From DATBRV01 sp036560145 (GTDB taxonomy: Bacteria; Myxococcota_A; UBA9160; SMWR01), in NCBI GenBank assembly GCA_036560145.1, contig DATBRV010000112.1, positions 62,001 to 126,000 of the forward strand: a stretch of 64,000 bases of DNA. Reading direction: 5' to 3'. Made by a program: the position numbers and the translations under genes. Shown here one piece after another: positions 26,072 to 34,808 of this stretch. Under the pieces are notes generated by a model. It was not told where the DNA came from and did no database searches. It saw nothing but the letters and a program-made list of their open reading frames with translations. The stretch's first letter is position 1, and each line of letters begins with the position of its first letter.

Positions 26072-27763
26072 ATGACATCGAAATCGAAATTGCAGCTCTC
26101 TCGCGCCCTGGCGCCGCTTGCGCTCGGGTCGCTCTGGCTCCTGATGATCGTCCTCGTGAACCCGCGAGGCGACTTCCCGTTGGGCGACGATTGGTCCTAT
26201 GCGCGCAGCGTGAGCGGCCTGCTGGAGACGGGCCAGTATCGCTTGCACGGCTGGACGGCGATGACGCTCTTGACGCAGGTCCTGTGGGGAGCCGGATTCT
26301 CCCTCCTGTTCGGCGGCTTCTCCTTCGAGATCCTGCGCGCATCCACGCTCACGCTCGGCCTGGTAGCCGTGGTCGCCGTCTACGGGCTGTTTCGGGAAGC
26401 CGGCGCTCGCAAGCTCGTCGCCTTCGTCGCCGCGGCGTCGCTCGCGGTCAACCCGATTTTTTTTTCGCTCTCCTTCACGTTCATGTCGGACGTGCCCTTC
26501 GCCGCATTCGCCGCGCTCTCCCTGGCTTGTTACGCCCGGGCGTTGCGCCTTGCCTCGCCTGGGATGATCGTGCTGGGAACGGCCCTCTCCGTTGCCTCCG
26601 TGCTCGTGCGTCAGCTCGGGCTCGTGATTCCGATCGCGTTCTGCATGGCATGGCTCGTCCGCCATCGGATGCGCGTCAGGAGCCTCCCGAGGGCGGTTCT
26701 GCCAACCCTGCTTTCGGTGTTGGCGCTGGTCGGTCATCAGCGTTGGCTCGCGGCTCATGGGGGCGTCCCGGCGCGATACGTTTCTCTCGGCGCACGTTTC
26801 GAGCAAGCGTGGTCGGGAGGCCTCGAGGCGGCGACCGCGACGACGCTCTGGAACATCGCCGGAATCGCGATCTATCTGGGTTTCTTCGTGCTGCCGGTGG
26901 CGGTGCTCGCGATTCCTTCGGCGCGCAAGGCACGCTGGGGGTTGTTCGCGGGCTGGTTGATCGCATCGGCCGGCTTGACCGGAATCCTGGCGTGGCAGCA
27001 TCGGATGCTTCCCTTCCTCGGGAACATCTTGTCCCGCCGCGGCGTCGGGGCGTTCACCCTGCGTGGCGTCCTGGAGACGGGCCTCGGGAATCAGTTGGAG
27101 AAGATGCCCTCGTGGATGGCGGTCGCAGCGACTCTTGCGTCGCTGGTTTCAGCCGGGGTATTGGCGTATTTCAGCCTGGTCTTCGCCCTCCGTCTGGTCC
27201 GCCGGATCCGCCGGGGTCGCTCTTGCGAGGCGGCGTCGCGGATCGCGCTTGCTCTCGCATTCTCGGCGCCGTATGTCGCGCTGATCATGACCGGGTGGCT
27301 CTTCGACCGTTACATCCTCCCGCTCGCCGTGATGGCGCCGCTGGCGCTCGCAGCCCCCGCAGCCCGAGGCGCGCGGCGCCCAGCGCTTCTGATGATCTCT
27401 TTCGCGCTGTTGCTGGGCCTGGCGGGCTTCTCCGTGGCAGCGACCCATGATTACCTGGCCTGGAACCGCGCCCGTTGGGCCGCACTGGGCGAATTGGCGA
27501 GCCAGGGTGTTCCAGCTTCCGCGATCGACGGCGGCTTCGAATTCAACGGGAGCAGGCTATACCGCGAGGGTTACCAGGAGATCCCGGGAAAGAGCTGGTG
27601 GTGGGTCCAGGATGACGAGTACGTGATCGCGTTCGCTCCGCTTCCGGGCTACCGCGTGGTGAACCGGCATCCCTGGGACAGATGGCTCGTCCGCCGTCAG
27701 GAGCTGATCTACACACTCCATCGCGTAGAAGCAGGGGCTCCCATGCGTGGCGATCCCTCGTGA
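26072..27763 (+). CDS. Polytopic GT-C-type glycosyltransferase-like membrane protein
   Basis: 563 aa with around eleven hydrophobic helices. The first extracytoplasmic loop has GDFPLGDDWSYARSVSGLL, the acidic motif typical of GT39/PMT-like GT-C enzymes that use polyprenyl-phosphate sugars. A soluble C-terminal part (about 470-563) follows the last helix. Substrate unknown. It overlaps the next membrane gene by 17 bp and is therefore co-translated. Bases here are less GC-rich than the flanking ast operon. Confidence 0.75.
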   Translation: MTSKSKLQLSRALAPLALGSLWLLMIVLVNPRGDFPLGDDWSYARSVSGLLETGQYRLHGWTAMTLLTQVLWGAGFSLLFGGFSFEILRASTLTLGLVAVVAVYGLFREAGARKLVAFVAAASLAVNPIFFSLSFTFMSDVPFAAFAALSLACYARALRLASPGMIVLGTALSVASVLVRQLGLVIPIAFCMAWLVRHRMRVRSLPRAVLPTLLSVLALVGHQRWLAAHGGVPARYVSLGARFEQAWSGGLEAATATTLWNIAGIAIYLGFFVLPVAVLAIPSARKARWGLFAGWLIASAGLTGILAWQHRMLPFLGNILSRRGVGAFTLRGVLETGLGNQLEKMPSWMAVAATLASLVSAGVLAYFSLVFALRLVRRIRRGRSCEAASRIALALAFSAPYVALIMTGWLFDRYILPLAVMAPLALAAPAARGARRPALLMISFALLLGLAGFSVAATHDYLAWNRARWAALGELASQGVPASAIDGGFEFNGSRLYREGYQEIPGKSWWWVQDDEYVIAFAPLPGYRVVNRHPWDRWLVRRQELIYTLHRVEAGAPMRGDPS

Positions 27764-29192
27764 TTCCTTCATGTCCAGGTCGTGGCGGCTCTTCCTGCTC
27801 GTGGGCGTCGTCTTCGTCTATTACGACTCGATCGCCACGCACGGCACCCACCGCTACGACCTTCAGAAGATCCATCGCGGCAAATACAACCACCTGACGA
27901 ACGCGATCCTGGCGGGGCGGCTCGACGTCCCGGTCGTGATCCCGCCCGAGCTGGCCGCGGACCCCTACAACTTTTCCGCTCACGGCGACCTGATCTTCGC
28001 ACTCCGGTTGCTCGACTATTCCTACTACCAGGGCAAGGTCTACGTCTTCAACGGCATCACGCCGGTCCTGACGCTCTACGCGCCCTACCGGATCCTCTCG
28101 AATGGCCTCCGGCTGCCCGACCGGCTCGCCGCGTTGGTCTTCTGTTTCGGGGGATTCCTGTGGGCGGCCGCGCTGTTCCTCGACGTGCGGAGCCGGTATT
28201 TCCCGGAGACTCCGGAAGCGATGGCCCTGACGGTCTGCGCCGTCCTGGGCTTCGCCAACGTCGCGCCTTTCCTGATCCAGGCGTCGCGCGTCTACGAGCT
28301 GGCGATCGCGGCGGGCGTCTTCTTCCTGACCGGGGGCGCCTACTGGCTCGTTTCGAGCTTCCGCGGCGGCGGGGTCTCTTCCGGGCGGCTGCTCTGGGCG
28401 GGCCTGTTCATGGGCCTGGCTCTGGGATGCCGCGCCCATTTCCTGCTGCCTTCGGGCGTCTTCCTGCTGTTTGCGGCGCGCCGTCTCCGCCTCCGCCAGC
28501 TCCTGCATCTGGCGGCGCCGTTCGCGGCCTGCGTTGCGCTGTTGCTCCTCTACAACTGGGCGCGCTTCGGCGACGTTCTCGAATTCGGGCAGCACTACCA
28601 GCTGTCCCTGATCAACGACCACCAGGGTCAGAAGCTCTTCGGATGGACGAATTTCCTGGCGGGACTTTATTTCTTCACGCTCCTCCCGTTCTCCATCAGC
28701 TCTACCTATCCCTACGCGCATCTGAGCCCGCCGGCGGCCCCGGCGTTCCTACGGTTGCCCGCGGACGGGACGTACGGACTCGAGATTTCGGCCGGAGCGT
28801 TGACGGCGATCCCGTTCCTGGCGCTGCTTCTCGCCGGTCCGCTCCTGCTTGGCTCGCTTCGTCTTCGAAGCTCCGGCTTCGCGGGCGACAGCCGGCCGGA
28901 GCGACACAAGGTGGTGTTTCCCCGGTTCGAGTTCGGCGCGACCACCTTGGCCGGCGCATCGATCCTCGTGTTCCTTTCCTTCTACCGCTACATCAGCATG
29001 AGGTACCTGGCGGATTACGCCACGCTGCTGATCCTCGCTTCCGGCTGGATCTGGCTGTTCATGGACGGCCGTCTCCGCCAGGAGGCCGGCTGGCTGCGCA
29101 GCGGATGGCGCCTGTCCGGCTGTCTGCTGGCGGCCGCCAGCATCGCCTTCGGGATCGCCTTCGCGATCCGCGGCTATCCGTACGACGGATGA
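27747..29192 (+). CDS. Polytopic membrane protein, possible glycosyltransferase partner
   Basis: 481 aa with about ten helices. The first loop contains the HGDLIFALRLLDYSYYQGK and NGITPVLTLYAPYR segments, similar to GT-C-like membrane proteins of surface polysaccharide loci. A GTG at 27747 overlaps the previous gene; an ATG at 27771 (MSRSWRLFLL) is the alternative. No named family is recognised. Confidence 0.7.
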   Translation: MAIPRDSFMSRSWRLFLLVGVVFVYYDSIATHGTHRYDLQKIHRGKYNHLTNAILAGRLDVPVVIPPELAADPYNFSAHGDLIFALRLLDYSYYQGKVYVFNGITPVLTLYAPYRILSNGLRLPDRLAALVFCFGGFLWAAALFLDVRSRYFPETPEAMALTVCAVLGFANVAPFLIQASRVYELAIAAGVFFLTGGAYWLVSSFRGGGVSSGRLLWAGLFMGLALGCRAHFLLPSGVFLLFAARRLRLRQLLHLAAPFAACVALLLLYNWARFGDVLEFGQHYQLSLINDHQGQKLFGWTNFLAGLYFFTLLPFSISSTYPYAHLSPPAAPAFLRLPADGTYGLEISAGALTAIPFLALLLAGPLLLGSLRLRSSGFAGDSRPERHKVVFPRFEFGATTLAGASILVFLSFYRYISMRYLADYATLLILASGWIWLFMDGRLRQEAGWLRSGWRLSGCLLAAASIAFGIAFAIRGYPYDG

Positions 29193-29263
29193 CGGTCTGG
29201 CAGCGCGAGCGATAGCGGAAGCGTAACCAGATGATTCTACAGGAAAATTTTACATCTTCCAAA

Positions 29264-29310
29264 ATATATCAATTGTAATTGACATATCTAATCTGATTGA
29301 TGTATATGGC
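29264..29310 (+). promoter_or_regulatory. ArsR-type operator/promoter region
   Basis: A strikingly AT-rich stretch upstream of the ArsR-ArsC gene, containing TCAAT-TGTA-ATTGA (29269-29282) followed by a second partly palindromic element (CATATC...GATTGATG). ArsR repressors bind such AT-rich dyads near their own promoter, so autoregulation by arsenite is likely. Confidence 0.6.
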
Positions 29311-29315
29311 TGAGT

Positions 29316-30110
29316 GTGAGTGCGCAGCAAGCTCGCGCGGATGTCGCCCCGCCGGAGTTCCTCCAGCTGGCCGGGCATCCCCTGCGTTGGCGCCTCCTGG
29401 CCGAGCTGGCCCGGAGCGACCGCATGGTGCACGAGCTGAGCGACTTGGTTGGCGAGCCCCAGAACCTGATCTCGTACCACCTGGGCAAGCTGCGGGATGG
29501 GCGCCTGGTATCTGCGCGGCGCAGCTCCGCCGATCGCCGGGACGCCTACTACACGGTGGATCTGGCCCGTATCGGTGGCCTGTTGTCGGCCACCGGTGGC
29601 GCGCTCCACCCTGGTCTTCGCCTCACCCGAGCTTCGCCCGAGGATGCTGCGCCAGCTGCGGTGAGGGTGTTGTTCCTGTGCACCGGCAACAGCGCGCGTT
29701 CCCTGATGGCCGAGGCGCTCGCCAGGGCCCGGTCGGGTGGGGTCATCGAGGCGTACAGCGCGGGTAGCCATCCCAAGCCCGTGCACCCCAACGCGGTGCG
29801 GGTGATGCGAGACGAGCATGGCCTCGACCTGGCCGGTCAGACCTCCAAACACCTGGACGTGTTCGTCGACCAGCATTTCGACTGCGTGATCAGCCTGTGC
29901 GACCGGGTGCGTGAGGTGTGCCCCGAGTTCCCCGGCCACCCCGAGACCATCCACTGGAGCATCGCCAACCCCGCGGCCGGCGATGCGGATGACGACGCCA
30001 GCTACCCCGCGTTCCAGCAGACGGCCGCCGAGCTGGAGACCCGCATCGGGTTCCTGCTCGCCGTGCTCGCCGATCGACGACCGCGTCCTCACCCCAAGGA
30101 GAAGCCGTGA
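29316..30110 (+). CDS. ArsR-type repressor fused to arsenate reductase (ArsC)
   Basis: 264 aa from a GTG. Residues 10-95 are an ArsR winged helix (LRWRLLAELARSDRMVHELS, then LISYHLGKLRDGRLV). Residues 115-264 form a low-molecular-weight phosphatase-type arsenate reductase with the P-loop LCTGNSARS (Cys122, Arg128) and additional Cys195 and Cys202 in SLCDRVREVCPE, as in thioredoxin- or mycothiol-linked enzymes. ArsR-ArsC fusions are known mainly from Actinobacteria. The metal-sensing Cys pattern typical of stand-alone ArsR is not obvious in the N-domain. Confidence 0.9.
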   Translation: MSAQQARADVAPPEFLQLAGHPLRWRLLAELARSDRMVHELSDLVGEPQNLISYHLGKLRDGRLVSARRSSADRRDAYYTVDLARIGGLLSATGGALHPGLRLTRASPEDAAPAAVRVLFLCTGNSARSLMAEALARARSGGVIEAYSAGSHPKPVHPNAVRVMRDEHGLDLAGQTSKHLDVFVDQHFDCVISLCDRVREVCPEFPGHPETIHWSIANPAAGDADDDASYPAFQQTAAELETRIGFLLAVLADRRPRPHPKEKP

Positions 30111-30499
30111 CCGATCCCAGTCAGACCGTGAACGTCCGCTACCTGGTCGACAATGTCGACGAAGCCATCGCGTTCTACACGAAGTTCCTCGACTTCAAGG
30201 TTCTGACGAGCTTCGTGCCCGCGTTCGCCGACGTCGCCCGCGGCAACCTCCGGCTGCTGCTCAGCGGACCGACCAGCTCCGCGGGGCGGCCCATGCCGGA
30301 TGGCACCAGGCCGCGACCCGGCGGCTGGAACCGCATCCACCTCATCGTCGACGACATCGATGCCGAAGTGGCCCGACTCCGCGGCGCCGGTGCACGCTTC
30401 CGCAACGACATCCTCGCAGGACCGGGCGGCAAGCAGATCCTGCTGCAGGATCCTTCGGGCAACGTGGTCGAGCTCTTCCAACCCGCCGCACGAAATTGA
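30107..30499 (+). CDS. VOC-family (glyoxalase/bleomycin resistance) protein
   Basis: 130 aa from a GTG overlapping the ArsR-ArsC stop by four bases. Paired beta-alpha-beta modules (VRYLVDNVDEAIAFYTKFLD, then NRIHLIVDDIDAEVARL and QDPSGNVVELFQP) are typical of VOC proteins. Translational coupling suggests a role in the arsenic response, perhaps like ArsI-type C-As lyases; however, the Cys pair expected for ArsI is not visible. Confidence 0.83.
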   Translation: MTDPSQTVNVRYLVDNVDEAIAFYTKFLDFKVLTSFVPAFADVARGNLRLLLSGPTSSAGRPMPDGTRPRPGGWNRIHLIVDDIDAEVARLRGAGARFRNDILAGPGGKQILLQDPSGNVVELFQPAARN

Positions 30500-30510
30500 C
30501 GGGACACACG

Positions 30511-31200
30511 ATGGCGAAACAAACGCTACCGACCCGGGCGCTGCTGGCGTGCGGCGCCGTGGCCGGCCCGTTGTACGTGGCGGTGACGATGGCCCAGGCG
30601 CTGACCCGCGACGGCTTCGACCTGAGGCAACACCGCTTCACTTTGCTGACGATCGGGGACCTCGGCTGGATCCACCAGTCGAACATGCTGCTGGTCGGGG
30701 TGCTGACGGTGCTGCTCGCGGTCGGCGTGCGCCGGATGCTGCGGACGGGCCGGGGCGCGGTGTGGGGGCCTCGGCTGCTAGGACTTTTCGGGATGGCCTA
30801 CATCATCGGCGGCATGTTTACGGCGGACCCGGTGGCCGGCTTCCCGCCCGGCACGACACCGGAGATGGTGCAGACCACCTGGCAAGGGGCCGTCCAGAAC
30901 GCCTCGCGTGGGGCCAGCTCCCTCCTCCTCGTCGCGGCGAGCCTGGTGATCGCGGGGTGGTTCGCCGCCGAGGGGCGCCGGGGCTGGGCCTGGTTCTACG
31001 GCGCCGCCATCCCCATGGTGTTCGCGGCCCTGACCGCCGTCGGCTTCGCCATCGGCATCAACCCCGCCGCCCCGGCCTTCCTCGCGACGCCCTGGATCTG
31101 GGTGACGGCGCTGGCCGTACACATGTACCGACTTGCAGTAACGCGACGTAGTGACGTTCCGGCACGCCAGGGAACGAGGCGTACGCCGGTAGCCGCCTGA
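30511..31200 (+). CDS. DUF998-family membrane protein
   Basis: 229 aa with six predicted helices. The N-terminal CGAVAGPLYVAVTMAQALTR, then GFDLRQHRFTLLTIGDLGWI, is the DUF998 signature, common in actinobacterial proteins of unknown function. The C-terminal 20 residues are basic and cytoplasmic. It sits 11 bp after the VOC gene and completes what looks like an imported three-gene cassette. Confidence 0.85.
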   Translation: MAKQTLPTRALLACGAVAGPLYVAVTMAQALTRDGFDLRQHRFTLLTIGDLGWIHQSNMLLVGVLTVLLAVGVRRMLRTGRGAVWGPRLLGLFGMAYIIGGMFTADPVAGFPPGTTPEMVQTTWQGAVQNASRGASSLLLVAASLVIAGWFAAEGRRGWAWFYGAAIPMVFAALTAVGFAIGINPAAPAFLATPWIWVTALAVHMYRLAVTRRSDVPARQGTRRTPVAA

Positions 31201-31267
31201 CGAAGGGAACCTCCAGCAAACCCGAGGCGGCTCACCGGTCGGGTCTGCCGCACGGAGCGAGTTCGAG

Positions 31268-31714
31268 ATGGACAAGTTCGCCGCAGCTGGGCTCGGCTTT
31301 CTGCTTGCGGTTTTGTGGTTCGATTTGATGTTCGACACACAGACACGAGCGTACGCGGGCGACTTGCCGCCGGAAGTGCTCGCTTCGATCTCAGGCTATT
31401 ACCGGCGAGTCACCACCGATGCCCATCCGATGAACCGCCTGGTCGCATCGGTGATGGTCCTGACCCTCGCGGCGATCGGCGTACAGGCCGCGCAGGGAGG
31501 AAAGCGCTGGTGGGTCGCCTGGGTTTCGCTCGCGATCGTCGGTCTGGGTGTCGTGCTCACCCTCACCCGCACCGTCCCGAATGCCGTGCGTCTCGGCAGC
31601 GCCGTGGATACGCTCGCCGTGCAGTCCAGCCTGGCGCGCGCGATCTACCACGATCATCTGTTCAGCTTCGCGCGAACGACCCTGGTGCTTGGCCTGCAGC
31701 TATTCGCCAAATAG
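31268..31714 (+). CDS. Four-helix membrane protein (possible DUF1772-like)
   Basis: 148 aa with hydrophobic segments at 6-22, about 61-76, 83-99 and 129-145. The middle part DTQTRAYAGDLPPEVLAS and YYRRVTTDAHPMNRLVASVM resembles small membrane proteins of the anthrone-oxygenase/DUF1772 type, but I cannot confirm this. It follows the DUF998 gene by 67 bp on the same strand. Confidence 0.6.
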   Translation: MDKFAAAGLGFLLAVLWFDLMFDTQTRAYAGDLPPEVLASISGYYRRVTTDAHPMNRLVASVMVLTLAAIGVQAAQGGKRWWVAWVSLAIVGLGVVLTLTRTVPNAVRLGSAVDTLAVQSSLARAIYHDHLFSFARTTLVLGLQLFAK

Positions 31715-31818
31715 AGTTCCAAGAAGGCTGGCCTTCCCGCGCCGTCGGTGTTGGCTGCTGGCCCGGATCCCCGAAATCCAGCTGGATCGATCTGCGGGAG
31801 CATGGTTGCGCTGGCGGC

Positions 31819-32823
31819 TCAGCGCTTGCGAAGGACGACGGCGGTCTGGAACCCGAGATGGGCGCGGAACCGGATGTCGATCACTTCAAACCATTTGCTC
31901 CAGCGTGAGCGAACATAGTCGCTGCTGACGAAGACGTTGCAGTTGTATTCGATGCTGTTCGAGAAATCGAAGACCATCCGCTGCGCTGGCATTCTCGTTG
32001 CAACGTAGGTGGCAACGAACGACGGGTTGCGGCTCAGGGTTTTGAGCAGATTCGGGCGGCTCGACAGGTTTCCCCAACAATCCTCGGAATGGACGGTCAG
32101 GACGGCGTGTCCTCCCGGCGCGAGTACGCGATTGATCTCTGCGAGCCAGCCGCTTTCGTAGGCGTCGATGTGAGTGAAGACGGACAGCGCAACGCAAAGC
32201 GTGATCGAGTCATCGGCCAGGGGAAAATGGGGATACGGGCTGACCTTTACGCCGCGCACCGACGAACCGAAGTGGTTGTCCACCCAATCGACATTGCGCA
32301 GATTCAGATCGGCAATCGTCGTCAGACTATCCGGATGGTGCAACGCAATGTGGCGGGCCAAGCGTCCGGTCGCACCACCAAAATCAAGAACGGTCTTGAA
32401 GGACGATGCAGGGACCATCGACTCGATGGCGCGAAGGTCCGCAGCTCCACTGAGCCAGTATGTGAGCGCGTGTGTCGAGTATCCTTCGGCATCCTCCGGG
32501 GCTGGTATCGGAACTTCGTCGCGTTTGACGGCGTCGAGAATCGCCGGATCGTCCAGCAGACGCTTCCGCTCTGGCTCGACGCCGGCGCACGCGTCGGAAT
32601 CCGAAACCAGGTCTCGCACCACGCCGAGTGTTGGCGCCTCTGCGCAGTGCCGTTCGAACCCGCTGGGCATGTGTGTCGAGATTTCGATGGGACCAATCAA
32701 TCGCCGCACCAGGCGGCGAGTGGGCGAAAGCAAGTTGCGTATGAGCATTACAAATCCTGCCAGTCTCGATTGGTTCTGTAAAGCCACACATCGGACCTTC
32801 CTGAGCTGACTCGCTTCATCCAC
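31819..32823 (-). CDS. Class I SAM-dependent methyltransferase
   Basis: 334 aa from a GTG at 32823 overlapping the ACP stop by eight bases. Motif I is VLDFGGATGRLARH, followed by SVFTHIDA and LAEINRVLAPGGHAVLTVH. The N-terminal 90 residues are an extension of unknown role. The gene is markedly less GC-rich (near 50-55%) than its neighbours, suggesting acquisition. Position at the end of the acyl-transfer operon suggests it modifies the same glycan or lipid. Confidence 0.82.
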   Translation of the reverse strand: MDEASQLRKVRCVALQNQSRLAGFVMLIRNLLSPTRRLVRRLIGPIEISTHMPSGFERHCAEAPTLGVVRDLVSDSDACAGVEPERKRLLDDPAILDAVKRDEVPIPAPEDAEGYSTHALTYWLSGAADLRAIESMVPASSFKTVLDFGGATGRLARHIALHHPDSLTTIADLNLRNVDWVDNHFGSSVRGVKVSPYPHFPLADDSITLCVALSVFTHIDAYESGWLAEINRVLAPGGHAVLTVHSEDCWGNLSSRPNLLKTLSRNPSFVATYVATRMPAQRMVFDFSNSIEYNCNVFVSSDYVRSRWSKWFEVIDIRFRAHLGFQTAVVLRKR

Positions 32824-33070
32824 CCACCCCCCGCAGCACGCGATCGGCCATCTGTCCCAGCGTGTCCATGGCTTCCGTGGTGAGGTCGTTGTCCGGAATC
32901 TGGACGCCGAACTCCTTTTCGATGAACACGCCCAGGTAGGCGAGGGCCATCGAGTCCATGATGCCGCCGGTGATGAGCGGCTCGTCGTCGCGCAGCGAAA
33001 GGTTCGGCTGCTTCACGATCTTGTGGCAGATGAAGAGGCGCAGTCGCTCGATCACGTCGTCGCGCGTCAC
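32816..33070 (-). CDS. Acyl carrier protein
   Basis: 84 aa, GTG start two bases from the end of the acyl-AMP ligase gene. The phosphopantetheine attachment Ser40 is in GGIMDSMALAYLG. Helices resemble DltC-type and PKS-type carriers. Tight coupling to the ligase (stop TGA at 33072-33074) makes it the cognate carrier. Confidence 0.88.
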   Translation of the reverse strand: MTRDDVIERLRLFICHKIVKQPNLSLRDDEPLITGGIMDSMALAYLGVFIEKEFGVQIPDNDLTTEAMDTLGQMADRVLRGVGG

Positions 33071-33071
33071 G

Positions 33072-34808
33072 TCAGTTCCCGATCGTCTCGCCGAAGTGTT
33101 GCAGATAGCGCTCGCGGCTGGCCGCGCGCGGCAGCTTGCCGCTGCTCGTCTTGGTGATCCAGCCGCGCTCGACGAAGCGGACGGCGCTGACGGGGGTCCC
33201 GAGCCCCTCCAGGACGGCCTTGCGCAAGGCGCGTTCGACGGCTCCGGCGCCTCCTTCCGGCAGCGGCTCGCGCAGCTCGGCGACGACGACGATGCGCTCC
33301 GTGCCGGTCTCGGCATCGGCCACCCCGAAGGCGACCGCTCGCCCGGCCTGGATGCCGGGGGTGCGGTCGGCGATGGCTTCCACGTCCTCGGGGCTGATGT
33401 TCGCGCCGCGAACGATGATGAGATCCTTCTTGCGGCCGCAGATGTAGAGCTCGCCGCCGGCGAGGTAGCCGAGGTCCCCGCTCCTGAACCAACCGTCGCG
33501 CATCGCGGCCGCCGTCAGGTCGGGGCGCAGGTGGTAACCCTCGAACAGATGCGGGCTGCGCACGAGAATCTCTCCCACCTCCCGCTCGGGAAGCCGGCGA
33601 CCCTGCTCGTCGGCAATCGCCACCTCGGCCCCGGCGAATCCCGAGCCGTTGCTGACGAAGGCGACCGCGCCCGCGGCAGAGGGGGGCAGGGGATTCGCGA
33701 TCCGGCGCGTCTGTAGATCGGCGGCCGAGATCCGGTCCACCCGTGGCCGCCCGCGGGAGAGGGTGGCGGTCAGGACGTTCTCCGCCATGCCGTAGCCGGC
33801 ACGGATGGCTTCGCTGCGCATTCCACAGGGCTCGAGCCGCGCGCTGAAGGCGGCGATCGAATCCTCGCGCACCGGCTCCGCGCCATTGGCGCAGTGGCGC
33901 CACGCGCTCAGGTCGAGTCCCTCCAGATCGGCGTCGCGGACGGTCCGGGCCATGTGGCTGAAGGCGAAGTTCGGCATCCAGGTCAGCGTGCCCTTGAAGT
34001 CGTGCATGGCGCGCAGCATGACGACCGGGGCGCGCACCCAATGGGCCGGTGACATCAGCACGGTCGAGATGCCCTGGAAGAGTGGAAAGAGCAGCCCGGT
34101 GATCACGCCGAGGTCGTGGTAGAGCGGAAGCCAGCTGACGATTACGTCCCGCTGCGTCACCTCGAGGTCGAGCGCCAGACCCTGGAGGAAGCTCAGCACC
34201 GCCGCATGCGATACGCGCACGCCCTTCTGGCCGCCGGTGGTTCCGCTGGTGAACTGGATCAGCGCCGCCGATTCCTGGCCCACGGAAGCCGGAACGGACC
34301 AGGTTTCGGCCACGCCCGCGAGCATCGACGTATCGATGACCTCACAGACGCTCCGTAGCGCGTCGCCGAGCGGCGCGGCAAGAAAGCCCGGACAGATCAC
34401 GGCGCGCGCCTCCGCCGCGGCGGCGAGGCGACGCACCCGCTCGACCTGCGCCGCGACGGCTGCCTGGTCGGTGACATACGGCAGGATCGCCGGGATCGCC
34501 GCTCCATAGATGGCGCCGAGAAAGATCGACAACAGATCGGGGGAGTACGGAAGCGCCAGCAGCACGAGCTCGCCCGAGGCGATTCCATGCCGCCGCAGCG
34601 CATGCGCCCTTCCCATGGCGGAGCGGTGCAGCTCTCCCGCCTGGATCGATGCGCGGCTGCCGTCTTCCCCGATCCACACCACGGCTGCGCGCGTCGCGTC
34701 TCGAGCGACCGCCGCGTCGATCGCCGCGAAGAGCGTCGACTTCGACTCGGTTCGCCTCAATCCGTTTCCCCGTGCCTTCCCGGTGAGATCCAGGCTAGAA
34801 CTCTTCAT
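33072..34808 (-). CDS. Fatty acyl-AMP ligase-like adenylating enzyme
   Basis: 578 aa ANL-superfamily ligase. The P-loop FTSGTTGGQKGVRVSH, YGMAEN, SGDLGYLAGGELYICGRKKD and the catalytic Lys in TKTSSGKLPR are intact. The LPLYHDLGVITG and CANGAEPV blocks are characteristic of fatty acyl-AMP ligases, which load an acyl group on an ACP rather than CoA. It probably activates a fatty or other carboxylic acid and passes it to the adjacent carrier protein. It overlaps the upstream MBOAT gene by 14 bp. Confidence 0.9.
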   Translation of the reverse strand: MKSSSLDLTGKARGNGLRRTESKSTLFAAIDAAVARDATRAAVVWIGEDGSRASIQAGELHRSAMGRAHALRRHGIASGELVLLALPYSPDLLSIFLGAIYGAAIPAILPYVTDQAAVAAQVERVRRLAAAAEARAVICPGFLAAPLGDALRSVCEVIDTSMLAGVAETWSVPASVGQESAALIQFTSGTTGGQKGVRVSHAAVLSFLQGLALDLEVTQRDVIVSWLPLYHDLGVITGLLFPLFQGISTVLMSPAHWVRAPVVMLRAMHDFKGTLTWMPNFAFSHMARTVRDADLEGLDLSAWRHCANGAEPVREDSIAAFSARLEPCGMRSEAIRAGYGMAENVLTATLSRGRPRVDRISAADLQTRRIANPLPPSAAGAVAFVSNGSGFAGAEVAIADEQGRRLPEREVGEILVRSPHLFEGYHLRPDLTAAAMRDGWFRSGDLGYLAGGELYICGRKKDLIIVRGANISPEDVEAIADRTPGIQAGRAVAFGVADAETGTERIVVVAELREPLPEGGAGAVERALRKAVLEGLGTPVSAVRFVERGWITKTSSGKLPRAASRERYLQHFGETIGN

